Assembly (NCBI RefSeq): GCF_018729455.1
Contig: NZ_JAHHZF010000003.1
Location: forward strand, 70,884-134,883
Direction: 5' to 3'
Origin: Prosthecodimorpha staleyi
GTDB taxonomy: Bacteria > Pseudomonadota > Alphaproteobacteria > Rhizobiales > Ancalomicrobiaceae
DNA: 64,000 nucleotides
Each line of letters starts with the position of its first letter. The first letter of the stretch is position 1. Below, piece after piece: positions 8,372-16,754 of the stretch. The notes under the pieces were generated by a model. It saw only the letters and a program-made list of their open reading frames with translations, was not told where the DNA came from and did no database searches. The position numbers and the translations under genes are program-made.

Positions 8372-8874
8372 TCGCCGTCGATCCCGCAGGCCGGCGCGGC
8401 GGGCGCCTCGTCGCGGCGGCGCTTGTAGAAGGCGCGCTCGACATGATGGGCAGCCACGAAGGCCTCCAAGGCGGCCGCGATCTCGACCGGCATCGGCACC
8501 GTGTCGACATTCTCCGACGCGATCCCGGCCAGCGCCTCGCCTTCGGCCGGATCGGCGGTGACGACGCGGATTTCGATCGGCGGCTCGGCCCCGGCCGCGC
8601 CGAGGGCGACCCAGAGCAGAGGCCGGCCGGTGGCAAGGTTGTCGCGATAGTTGGCGGTCTCGGACCGATGGAAGGCGAGCGCGACCGGGCCGGCATAGAA
8701 GCGCTCGGTCAGGCCCTCGGTGCCGAGCGGGGTCCAGGGCGCCGCGGCGGCCGGCATTGGCAGAATCGCGACCGGCCGCCAGCTCGGATCGGCCCAGCGG
8801 CTCGAGGGCTGAACGCGGCCGACGATCAGGCCGACCTCGAGGGTTTCGCCGAAACCGGCGCTATCGTTCGCCAT
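8368..8874 (-). CDS. DUF3305 family protein, FDH accessory
   Basis: A 168-residue protein with the DUF3305 pattern: EVGLIVGRVQPSSRWADPSWRP at the start, then TERFYAGPVALAFHRSET and NYRDNLATGRPLLWVAL, and an FVAAHHVERAFYKRRRDE segment near the end. No membrane segment or signal peptide. The gene is embedded in a longer open frame, but the ATG at 8874 begins exactly where the family homology does. It is always seen next to DUF3306 in FDH clusters, so the two products may work as a pair. Function unknown. Confidence 0.85.
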   Translation of the reverse strand: MANDSAGFGETLEVGLIVGRVQPSSRWADPSWRPVAILPMPAAAAPWTPLGTEGLTERFYAGPVALAFHRSETANYRDNLATGRPLLWVALGAAGAEPPIEIRVVTADPAEGEALAGIASENVDTVPMPVEIAAALEAFVAAHHVERAFYKRRRDEAPAAPACGIDGE

Positions 8875-8891
8875 CGCATCGCACTCCCGGG

Positions 8892-9902
8892 TCAGTTCGG
8901 ATCGGCCTCGGCCGTCAGCGGCAGGCCGGTGATCAGGTTTTGCGGCTTCATGCGCAGGATCCGTGCGCCATCCGCCGCCAGGATCAGCCAGACGGGACGT
9001 CCGACGACCTTGGGCAGGATGCGCGTGTCGCCCGGAATGTCCATCCGGAACAGGGCGACGACCCGTTCGGCATCCTGTGGCGCCAACTCGGCCCCGTTCC
9101 AGAGCGCGTTGCCGATCCGCGTCGCCTCCTGGTCGAGACCCACGAACCAGGCCCAGGCCTCGTCCTCGATCCGCTCGACCGGCTCGATCCGCACCTCGAG
9201 CGCAAGCATGTGGCGCACCCAGATTTCCATGGCGCGCGCGAGACCGCGCCGGGCCGGACCGCCGGGCCGGAAATCCTGCACCAGGTCGAAGGCGTCGGAA
9301 TGGTGGAACCAGTGCGCCGCATTGTCCTCCGTCATCACGTCGAGTTCGCGGGCGCGCGCCTCGCCGAACATCGCGACCAGCGGCGAGGCGTGGTCGCGCA
9401 CCGCGCCGTCGACGCGTTCCTCGTCGGCGACCAGCAACATGCCCTCGTGCAGGGTCACCCGCTGTGGCCGGAAGAACATCTCGGCGGCACGCAGCACGAA
9501 GGGATCCGTCTCGCCGTCGAGCGCGTTGCGCAGGATGACGTGAACCAATTGGTCGAGGAACAGCGGCGGGACGCCGCCGGCGCTGCGGGACAGGACGAGC
9601 CGGCGGTAGGCGGCCTCCAGCGTCGGCCCGGCGATCAGGCGGTCGCGGAAGCCGATCATGAACGCCCAATTCTCGCGCGCGTCCGGATCGGCGAGCGCGG
9701 CGATCTCGGCCGGCTCGACGGGATCGCGCGGCGCGATGCGCAGGCGCGCCCAGAGGTTCCGCTCTGCCGCGCAAGCCTCCGGCGGCGGCACCAATTCGGG
9801 GCGGGCCAGGTAGGCCTTCAGGAACTCGTCGGTCGCCACCAGCCCGCCGCCTTCGGCGCGGTCGAGCAGGTGATGGCCGGAGGAAACCCAGAAATCGGTC
9901 AC
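8892..9902 (-). CDS. DUF6352 family protein, FDH accessory
   Basis: 336 residues, soluble, mostly alpha-helical, starting MTDFWVSSGHHLLDRAEGG. I recognise it as the DUF6352 family from this start and from its place in the FDH accessory cluster. It contains several acidic and His-containing stretches (TEDNAAHWFHHSDAFDL) but no metal-binding motif I can name. The start overlaps the upstream stop by four bases. Function unknown. Confidence 0.78.
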   Translation of the reverse strand: MTDFWVSSGHHLLDRAEGGGLVATDEFLKAYLARPELVPPPEACAAERNLWARLRIAPRDPVEPAEIAALADPDARENWAFMIGFRDRLIAGPTLEAAYRRLVLSRSAGGVPPLFLDQLVHVILRNALDGETDPFVLRAAEMFFRPQRVTLHEGMLLVADEERVDGAVRDHASPLVAMFGEARARELDVMTEDNAAHWFHHSDAFDLVQDFRPGGPARRGLARAMEIWVRHMLALEVRIEPVERIEDEAWAWFVGLDQEATRIGNALWNGAELAPQDAERVVALFRMDIPGDTRILPKVVGRPVWLILAADGARILRMKPQNLITGLPLTAEADPN

Positions 9903-10456
9903 GGCTGTTCGCGCCCCAATGCGGTGATGTCGAGGGTTTCGTCCGGCCCCTCATCGCCGACCACCTCCAGGAACTCGAAGGCGCGGAAGCCGCCCTTCGA
10001 GAAGTCCCGATCCTGCCGGGTGCCGGGCTTCAGCGTGCGGAAGCGTTCCCGCAACGCACCATCCTCGACCGTCCGGTGCAACGCCACGATCGTGCCGTCC
10101 GGCTGGTCGGCGAGCGACGCCGCAAAGCTGATCTCGTCTTCCGCCGCGGTCGTCGCGACGGCCAGGGACGGCGCACCATGCGCCGCGACCAGATGCGCGG
10201 CGAGTGCGCCGATCGCCGCCTCGCGCTCGGCTCCGGTCGCTTCGACGACGACCGCGAGGGTCGAGGCGCCGAAGCTCGACAGACCCAGGAAGCCGGCACG
10301 GAACACCTGCCGGGCCTTGCCGGTGAGTTGCTCCGGATCGACATCGAAGAAGCGGAAGCCGCCCGGCACGGCCCATTCGCCGGGCTCGGCGGCGCGGTCG
10401 AAGACAAAGGTATCGGACGGATCGAGCCGGATGGTGCGCAGGAGCTTCAGAGCCAT
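9899..10456 (-). CDS. DUF6505 family protein, FDH accessory
   Basis: A 185-residue protein starting MALKLLRTIRLDPSDTFVF, with a GEWAVPGGFRFFD segment near residue 30 and a C-terminal GGFRAFEFLEVVGDE. The family is a small uncharacterised one found in alphaproteobacterial FDH clusters. The start lies inside the 3' end of the ligase-like gene upstream (10-bp overlap) and its stop overlaps the DUF6352 start, so it is translationally coupled on both sides. Confidence 0.72.
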   Translation of the reverse strand: MALKLLRTIRLDPSDTFVFDRAAEPGEWAVPGGFRFFDVDPEQLTGKARQVFRAGFLGLSSFGASTLAVVVEATGAEREAAIGALAAHLVAAHGAPSLAVATTAAEDEISFAASLADQPDGTIVALHRTVEDGALRERFRTLKPGTRQDRDFSKGGFRAFEFLEVVGDEGPDETLDITALGREQP

Positions 10457-11181
10457 GGCAGCCCGGTCTCCGGGTCGAGCCAGCCGGGCGCCGCCAGAAC
10501 GGGCAGCAGGGCGTGACGGATTGGCGCGCCGCCGCCCGCCGGCGTCAACAGGAAGTCGCCGTTGCCGTCGATGCCGCGCCGTCCCGCCCCCTCGCGCGGC
10601 AGACGGGCGAGCCAGGTCTCGCCGACCTTGCGGAAGCCGCGATCCATCCAGTCGTGGACATGGACCATCAGATGGCGGGCGAAGCTCTCGACCAGCTCGG
10701 CCATGTCGATCACGTCGACGCCCTCGGCCTCCAGGCTGGTGCCGAAAGCCCAGTCGCCCGATTCGCTCCTGGCGCCGACGAAGGTGCGCAACATGGCGCC
10801 GAAGACCAGGAACGGCGGCGGTTCGTCCTCCGAGGCCCCCTCCGGCCAGCCGATCCGGCCGCCGCCGACGATCGCGCCGTCGAACAGCAGTGTATCGGGC
10901 CAGCGGAAGGCGACCGGCTTTTCCGGCGGCGCATGGGCGGCGAGCGCGTCGGCGAGCGCGTTCATGCCGGCATAGAGGATGCGCCGGGCGGAGACGAGCG
11001 GTTCCTCGGGCTCGAACACCACGGCAACCTCGACGAGATCGAATCGACGCACCCAGACCAGCGTCCCGGCGCCGGCCTCGGCACCGACCGCCATGGCATG
11101 CGCGAAGGCATCGCGATGCTCGCGCAAGGTGATCAGCCGATAGACCGGCGGCAGGACAAGTTCGGGCATCGACGGACTCAC
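10447..11181 (-). CDS. Biotin/lipoate protein ligase-like protein
   Basis: 244 residues with the fold signature of the biotin/lipoate A/B ligase superfamily: TLVWVRRFDLVEVAVVFEPE, AFRWPDTLLFDG followed by GGRIGWPEG, and the C-terminal half around GTSLEAEGVD. The catalytic-region KWPND of classical biotin ligases is replaced by RWPDT, and the glycine-rich stretch is shortened, so its activity may differ. It is the first gene of the FDH accessory operon, 184 bp from a divergent polyferredoxin gene. Why FDH maturation would need a ligase-like protein is not known. Confidence 0.75.
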   Translation of the reverse strand: MSPSMPELVLPPVYRLITLREHRDAFAHAMAVGAEAGAGTLVWVRRFDLVEVAVVFEPEEPLVSARRILYAGMNALADALAAHAPPEKPVAFRWPDTLLFDGAIVGGGRIGWPEGASEDEPPPFLVFGAMLRTFVGARSESGDWAFGTSLEAEGVDVIDMAELVESFARHLMVHVHDWMDRGFRKVGETWLARLPREGAGRRGIDGNGDFLLTPAGGGAPIRHALLPVLAAPGWLDPETGLPWL

Positions 11182-11365
11182 GGCCGGCCTCCGCTGCCCG
11201 CCGCCGTCCCGTCCCGTCGCACTCTGCGCAATTGCCGTCTCCGCCCTGCGATGCCCCCGCGGTTTGGATACCGCTGGGCTTGTTCGAACTGGACGATATA
11301 TAAGCTGTGCCTATGGCCCGTCGAGCCGACCGGCCCAAGAACAACGCGACCTGACGGGGGCCTTC

Positions 11366-13417
11366 ATGGATTTGAGCCGCGGAACGGTGATCCTGTGCAG
11401 CTGCGAGGACACGATGGCGCCGGATTCGGCTGCCGTCTCCCGCGGCTGCGGGGCCCGCAAGGTCGTCGGCGCGCGTCATCTGTGCCGCTCCGAACTCGAT
11501 CGCTTCCGGGCGGCCGCCGGCGAATCCGGTCCGCTGCTGGTCGCCTGCACCCAGGAGGCGCCGCTCTTCGCCGAGATCGCCGGCGCGGAAAGCCTGCCGG
11601 CGACGCTCGCCTTCGCCAATATCCGCGAGACCGCCGGCTGGTCGGCCGAGACGAACCGGTCGGGGCCGAAGATGGCCGCCCTGATCGCGGCCGCAGCGGT
11701 CGACCGGCCGGTGCCGAAGGCGGTGACGCTGGAGAGCGAGGGCGTCGTTCTGATCTATGGGCGCGACGCGGTCGCCATCGAAGCCGGGCGGCGCCTGGCC
11801 GAGCGGCTCGACGTGAGCGTCGTGCTGACCGGGTCCGCCCCGATCGAGCCGCCACGACTGACCGAGTTCCCGATCCGGCGCGGTACGGTCCGGGCGCTCA
11901 AGGGCGTGCTCGGCAGCTTCGAGGTCGTGCTCGACGGCTATGCCGCGCCGGCGCCGTCCTCGCGCGGCACGCTCGCCTTCGGCCCGCCGCGCCAGGGCGC
12001 CGTTGCCAAGGCCGACATCGTCCTCGATCTCTCCGGCGGCCCGGCCCTGGTGTCGGCCGCGGATCTGAGGGCCGGCTATCTGCGCGCCGATCCGGCCAGT
12101 CCGGCCGCGGTCGCGGAGGCCTGCCTCAAGGCCGGCGATTTGGTCGGCACCTTCGACAAGCCGCGCTATATCGATTTCCGCGACGATCTCTGCGCCCATT
12201 CCCGCTCGCGCAAGGTCGGCTGCCGGCGCTGCCTCGATCTCTGCCCGACCGGTGCGATCAGCCCGGCCGGCGACCATGTGGCGATCGATGCCGGCATCTG
12301 CGCCGGCTGCGGCTCCTGCGCGGCGGCCTGCCCGACGGGCGCGGCCGCCTATGACGCGCCGGCCGCCGACGCGACCCTGACCCGGCTGCGCGCCATGCTG
12401 ACCGCCTATCGCGCGGCCGGCGGCGAATGGCCCGTGATGCTGGTCCATGACGGCCGCCACGGCGCCGACCTGATCGACGCTCTCGCCCGCTACGGCGCCG
12501 GGCTGCCGGCCAACGTGCTGCCCTTCGAGATCGACGAGGTCACCGCCGCCGGCCCCGAACTGGCCGCAGCGGCCTTTGCCTGGGGGGCGTCAGCGATCCG
12601 CTTTCTGACGCGCGCGCGGCCGAAGCACGACACGGCCGGGCTCGCGACCACGGCCGAACTGGCCGGCACGCTCGCCGCCGGTCTCGGCTACGGCACCGGC
12701 ACGGCCGCGATCATCGCCACTGACGATCCCGACCAACTCGCCGAGGCGCTCGCCCTGACGCCGCGCGACCGCACCGCCGAGCCGCCCTCGACCTTCGTTC
12801 CCGCCGGACGCAAGCGCGACCTGATGGGGCTGGCGATGCGCGAGATGCACCGGGTCGCACCGATGCCGGTCGACGTGATCGCCCTCGGCGCCGGCGCGCC
12901 GCTCGGCCGCGTCGCGGTCGACACCGAGGGCTGCACGCTCTGTCTCGCCTGCGTATCGGCCTGCCCGACCGGCGCGCTCAAGGACAATGCCGAGCGCCCG
13001 ATGCTGCGCTTCGACGAGGCGGCCTGCGTGCAATGCGGCCTGTGCGCGGCGACCTGCCCGGAAAAGGTCATCACGCTGGAGCCGCGCGTGAATTTCGCAG
13101 CCTTCGGCGCGCCGCCGGTGGTCGTCAAGGAGGAGGAGCCGTTCTGCTGCGTGGAATGCGGCAAGCCCTTCGGCACGCGCTCCAGCATCGATCGGGTGGT
13201 GGCCAAGCTGGAAGGCCGGCACTGGATGTTCTCCGGCGCCCATGCCGGCCGACTGGCCTTCCTGAAGATGTGCGAAGACTGCCGCGTCTCTGCCGTCACC
13301 AATGCCGGCATCGACCCCTACGCGACCACCGAACGCCCCCGCCCGCGCACCACCGAGGACTATCTGCGCGACCGGGAACGGGAGAAGCGATCCGGTTCAG
13401 GCAACGACGAGGCGTAG
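11366..13417 (+). CDS. Polyferredoxin-like 4Fe-4S protein, FDH accessory
   Basis: 683 residues with no signal peptide or membrane segment. Four ferredoxin-type cysteine groups come in two pairs: CRRCLDLC and CAGCGSCAAAC (around residues 290-325), then CTLCLACVSAC and CVQCGLCAATC (around 530-570). A CCVECGKPFG motif and a further CEDC near the end look like a zinc or extra cluster site. The ATG at 11366 lies just after a GGGGG-containing sequence; an upstream in-frame start is less convincing. It is transcribed divergently from the FDH accessory operon and fits a cytoplasmic electron carrier for FDH maturation or for routing electrons. The exact partner is unknown. Confidence 0.85.
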   Translation: MDLSRGTVILCSCEDTMAPDSAAVSRGCGARKVVGARHLCRSELDRFRAAAGESGPLLVACTQEAPLFAEIAGAESLPATLAFANIRETAGWSAETNRSGPKMAALIAAAAVDRPVPKAVTLESEGVVLIYGRDAVAIEAGRRLAERLDVSVVLTGSAPIEPPRLTEFPIRRGTVRALKGVLGSFEVVLDGYAAPAPSSRGTLAFGPPRQGAVAKADIVLDLSGGPALVSAADLRAGYLRADPASPAAVAEACLKAGDLVGTFDKPRYIDFRDDLCAHSRSRKVGCRRCLDLCPTGAISPAGDHVAIDAGICAGCGSCAAACPTGAAAYDAPAADATLTRLRAMLTAYRAAGGEWPVMLVHDGRHGADLIDALARYGAGLPANVLPFEIDEVTAAGPELAAAAFAWGASAIRFLTRARPKHDTAGLATTAELAGTLAAGLGYGTGTAAIIATDDPDQLAEALALTPRDRTAEPPSTFVPAGRKRDLMGLAMREMHRVAPMPVDVIALGAGAPLGRVAVDTEGCTLCLACVSACPTGALKDNAERPMLRFDEAACVQCGLCAATCPEKVITLEPRVNFAAFGAPPVVVKEEEPFCCVECGKPFGTRSSIDRVVAKLEGRHWMFSGAHAGRLAFLKMCEDCRVSAVTNAGIDPYATTERPRPRTTEDYLRDREREKRSGSGNDEA

Positions 13418-13422
13418 CAGCG

Positions 13423-14775
13423 CTACCGCGTCACCTCCGCGAGCCATTCGACCAGGGCGCGGCGGTCGTCGGGGTCGGCGATGACCTGCTCGGGCATGCG
13501 GGTGCCGGGGGTGTAGGCCGACGGGCCGACCTCGAACAGGCGGGCGACGGTTTCGGGCGTCCAGACGATGTCCATGCCTTTGAGTGCGGCCGAGTAGTCG
13601 TAGCCGGCGGCGGTGGCGATGCGGCGGCCCATCAGGCCGTGCAGGGTCGGGCCGGCGCGGTTGGTGTCGTCGGCCTCCAGGCCGTGGCAGGCGCGGCAGG
13701 CCCGGAACACGATCGCGCCGCGGGCGGTGGAGGTCTCCGCGGCCGGATCGCGCGGATTGGGGGCGATGGCGTCGACCGGGCGGCCGGTGACCGCGTCCCA
13801 GCGCCGGACCAGCCGGTCGGCGCCGCCGGTGAACAGGCTGCGGCCGTCGCGCGCGAAGGCCAGCGACCAGACCGGCAGGCCGGGCCCGACCAGCGTGGCG
13901 ACCGGTCGGCGCGCCATCCGGTCGACCAGCACCACGGCGCCGCCGAGACCCGCGGCCGCGAGCCGCGAGCCGTCCACCGTGATCGCCAGCGCTACGACCG
14001 GCCCGGGCATGACCTCAAGCCGCCCCCTCGTCGCCAGGCTGCCGCCGGACGCACCGGCGACATAGAGCGCGCCGTCGGCACCGGCCGCGACGATCTCGCC
14101 GTCGGGTGCGACGACCACGGCATTGAGCGGCGTCGGCAGCGTCAGGATCGACGGCGCCTCGCCGTCCCCGAGCGGCCAGAGGCGCAGCGTGGCGTCGTAG
14201 CCGGCCGACACGACGGCGCGCCCGTCGGGCAGGAAGGCGACGCCGTTGACGTTGTCGGCATGGCCTTCGAACACCCGCGCCGTCCCTGCCCCGATCGGCG
14301 TCACCGCCACGGTCCGATCCCAGGAGGCCGACGCGACGAGGCGCCCGTCGGGCGAGACCGCGAGGCCTGCGACCGGCGCCTTGTGGGCCGCGACGCTGCG
14401 CTCCGGCGCCGTGCCGGCAACCGGCCAGACCACGATCCGCCCGTCGGCGCCGGCCGAGACGAACCGCCCGTCCGGCAGGGCGGCAAGAGCCGCGACCGCA
14501 TCCTCGTGGCCGCGCAGCACCGCCTCGGCGCGCGCCTCGGGCAGCCGCCAGCGGATCACGCTCTGGTCGAAACTGCCGGTGACCAGCTGTCCCGGGGTGG
14601 CGGGTTCGACGATCGCGCGCACCGGTCCGCCATGGCCGCGCAGGATTTCGGCACCGGCCGGCGAGGCCACGCCAAGAAGGACCGCCGGCAGCGCCGCGAG
14701 CCAGAGGACGAAAGGCAGGGCCGCGCGCAAGCAGGCGACCGCGACGGCCCTCGGCATCAACCCGGCGTCCCTCAT
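13423..14775 (-). CDS. WD40 beta-propeller fused to a c-type cytochrome domain
   Basis: 450 residues. An N-terminal signal peptide (VACLRAALPFVLWLAALPAVLLG, ending near AGAEI) is followed by about seven WD-like blades (GHGGPVRA..., GHEDAVAAL..., GHADNVNGV...), then a C-terminal class I cytochrome c with CRACHGL for heme attachment and a GTRMPEQV axial Met. It would lie in the periplasm. Its ATG overlaps the TGA of the MoeA-fusion gene, so the two are translationally coupled, which is an odd pairing of a periplasmic redox protein with a cofactor-insertion enzyme. It may carry electrons for the exported FDH; this is inference from position. Confidence 0.87.
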   Translation of the reverse strand: MRDAGLMPRAVAVACLRAALPFVLWLAALPAVLLGVASPAGAEILRGHGGPVRAIVEPATPGQLVTGSFDQSVIRWRLPEARAEAVLRGHEDAVAALAALPDGRFVSAGADGRIVVWPVAGTAPERSVAAHKAPVAGLAVSPDGRLVASASWDRTVAVTPIGAGTARVFEGHADNVNGVAFLPDGRAVVSAGYDATLRLWPLGDGEAPSILTLPTPLNAVVVAPDGEIVAAGADGALYVAGASGGSLATRGRLEVMPGPVVALAITVDGSRLAAAGLGGAVVLVDRMARRPVATLVGPGLPVWSLAFARDGRSLFTGGADRLVRRWDAVTGRPVDAIAPNPRDPAAETSTARGAIVFRACRACHGLEADDTNRAGPTLHGLMGRRIATAAGYDYSAALKGMDIVWTPETVARLFEVGPSAYTPGTRMPEQVIADPDDRRALVEWLAEVTR

Positions 14776-16754
14776 GATCCGACCGGCTCCAGGCCGAGGG
14801 CGGCGAGGCGGGCCCGGACGCCCGGGTCGGCCAGCGCCTCCCGGAAGGCGAGAACCGCCGGATGGCCGGACCGCGCGTCGACCGAGACGAAATCGTAGTG
14901 CTCCTCGGCGAGCGGCAGGAAGCCGAGGCCGTAGAGGTCGGCGACGGTGCGGATCGAGACACCCCAGTCGGCCGAGCCGCGCGCGACCGCCGCGGCGACC
15001 GCATTGTGCGATTTCGGCTGGTTCCACCAGCCCTTCGGGCGGGTCGCGCCGAGCCGGGCATCGATCAGTGCGCGCGTGCCGGAGCCCGGATTGCGGTTGA
15101 CCATCACCATGGCGGGATCGACGATCGCGGCCGCGATCGCCTCGGCGGCCTCGCGGCCTTCGAAGCGGGCATCGCCCGGCCGGAACACGACGCCCTGCAT
15201 GCGCCGCCAGCCCGGGATCAGGCCGAGGCCGGGGACCAGGAACGGCGTGTTGTAGCGTCCGGTCGCAGTATCGAACAGATGCACCGGGGCGAGATCGCAT
15301 TCGCCGCGCCGGGCGGCGGCGAGCCCGGCGGCGGAGCCGAGTGCCAGGATGCGGGTGGCGAGCCCGCGCCGCGCCAGATGGCCGGCGACCACATCGAGCC
15401 CGAGGCAATGGCTGCCGGCCACGACGAGATCCGGCGCACGGCCCCCGGCATCGAACAGCCGCACCGTGACCGGCGTGCCGGCCTCAAGCGCCGTGGTCAG
15501 CGCCGGCACCTCGACGAAGCCGTCCGCCTGCGTGAAGGCGGTCACGGCGCCGGAGCCCTTGGCGGTTGGCACCGCGGCGAGCCCGCCCTCGGGCCGCTCG
15601 ACCAGCGAGACCATGACGAATTCCGAGCGGCCCCGCTCCGAGGCGAGGCGTGCCGGCAGCACGGCCTCGACCTCCGCCTCGCGCCGGGCGCCGAGCCCGG
15701 CCAGCGTCCGGATCACCGGCACGACGAAGCTGTGGAAGGTGAACAGCGCCGAGGTCGGAAAGCCCGGCAGCACGACCAGCGGCTTGCCGCGCACCTTGGC
15801 GAGGCAGAGCGGCTTGCCGGGCTTCAGGGCGACGCCATGGACCAGGATGCCGGGGCTGCCGAGCCGGGCGATCACCCGGGTCGAGAGATCGCCCGCGCCC
15901 TTCGACGTGCCGCCGGACAGCACGACCAGATCGGCCGCGTCGAGCGCCCGCTCCATCGCGGCGGCGAGGGCCTCGGCGTCGTCGCCGACGATCCCGAACG
16001 GCAGGGCGACGCCGCCATTCTCGATCACCGTGGCGGCGACGGCCGCGCCGTTGGCGTCATAGATCGCGCCCGGCCGCAGCACGGCGCCCGGGGCGACCAG
16101 TTCGTCGCCGGTCGACAGGACCGCGACCACCGGCCGACGCACCACCGCGACCCGGTCGATGCCGACCGCGGCCAGTTGCGCCACCTCGCGCGCACCGACC
16201 TTCGTGCCGGCCCGCAGCAGGGTCTCGCCGCGGGCGATGTCGGATCCGGCCGAGCCGATGAACTGGCCGGGTGCGGCGGGGCGGCGCAGAACCAGGACGG
16301 TCGCCGCATCGGTCTCTTCGATTTCGGTCTCCTCGACCAGCACGACCGCATCCGCGCCGCGCGGCAGGGCGGCGCCGGTCGCGATCACGGTCGCGGTGCC
16401 GGGCTCGACTTCGATCCGCGCGACGACCCCGCAGGCCAGCACCTCGCCGTTGAGGACCAGGCGCTTGGGCACGGCCTCCGAGGCGCCGACCGTATCGACG
16501 GCGCGCAGCGCGAAGCCGTCGACCACCGAGCGGTCGAAGGGCGGCGCATCGACCGGCGCGGCGATGTCGTCGGCCAGCACGCGGCCGAGCGCGTCGAGAA
16601 GGGCTACGGTTTCGGCGGGCAGCGGTTCGGGCTCGATCGCGGCCAGGAAGCGGCGCATGGCCTCGTCGCGGTCGACCACCTCCAGGAACTGTTCCTGGCG
16701 GGCGATGGCGGCGAGATCCGGACGGGCGGGCGCGGCTGCGGTGGGGCTCACCAA
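14772..16754 (-). CDS. MoeA molybdenum insertase fused to a periplasmic-binding-protein-like domain
   Basis: 660 residues. The first 420 or so are MoeA: PPFDRSVVDGFALR, the LSTGDELV motif, VVLSGGTSKGAGD and LPGFPTSALFTFH. MoeA inserts Mo (or W) into molybdopterin-AMP. The remainder (about 435-655) is a PBP-like substrate domain (LVVAGSHCLGLDVVAGHL, NRNPGSGTRALID) related to molybdate and LysR ligand domains. Fusions of this kind are known in archaea and bacteria and may sense or hand over the oxyanion. It is part of a three-gene minus-strand unit with a second MoeA-like gene upstream (7-bp overlap) and the WD40-cytochrome gene downstream. Confidence 0.9.
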   Translation of the reverse strand: MVSPTAAAPARPDLAAIARQEQFLEVVDRDEAMRRFLAAIEPEPLPAETVALLDALGRVLADDIAAPVDAPPFDRSVVDGFALRAVDTVGASEAVPKRLVLNGEVLACGVVARIEVEPGTATVIATGAALPRGADAVVLVEETEIEETDAATVLVLRRPAAPGQFIGSAGSDIARGETLLRAGTKVGAREVAQLAAVGIDRVAVVRRPVVAVLSTGDELVAPGAVLRPGAIYDANGAAVAATVIENGGVALPFGIVGDDAEALAAAMERALDAADLVVLSGGTSKGAGDLSTRVIARLGSPGILVHGVALKPGKPLCLAKVRGKPLVVLPGFPTSALFTFHSFVVPVIRTLAGLGARREAEVEAVLPARLASERGRSEFVMVSLVERPEGGLAAVPTAKGSGAVTAFTQADGFVEVPALTTALEAGTPVTVRLFDAGGRAPDLVVAGSHCLGLDVVAGHLARRGLATRILALGSAAGLAAARRGECDLAPVHLFDTATGRYNTPFLVPGLGLIPGWRRMQGVVFRPGDARFEGREAAEAIAAAIVDPAMVMVNRNPGSGTRALIDARLGATRPKGWWNQPKSHNAVAAAVARGSADWGVSIRTVADLYGLGFLPLAEEHYDFVSVDARSGHPAVLAFREALADPGVRARLAALGLEPVGS

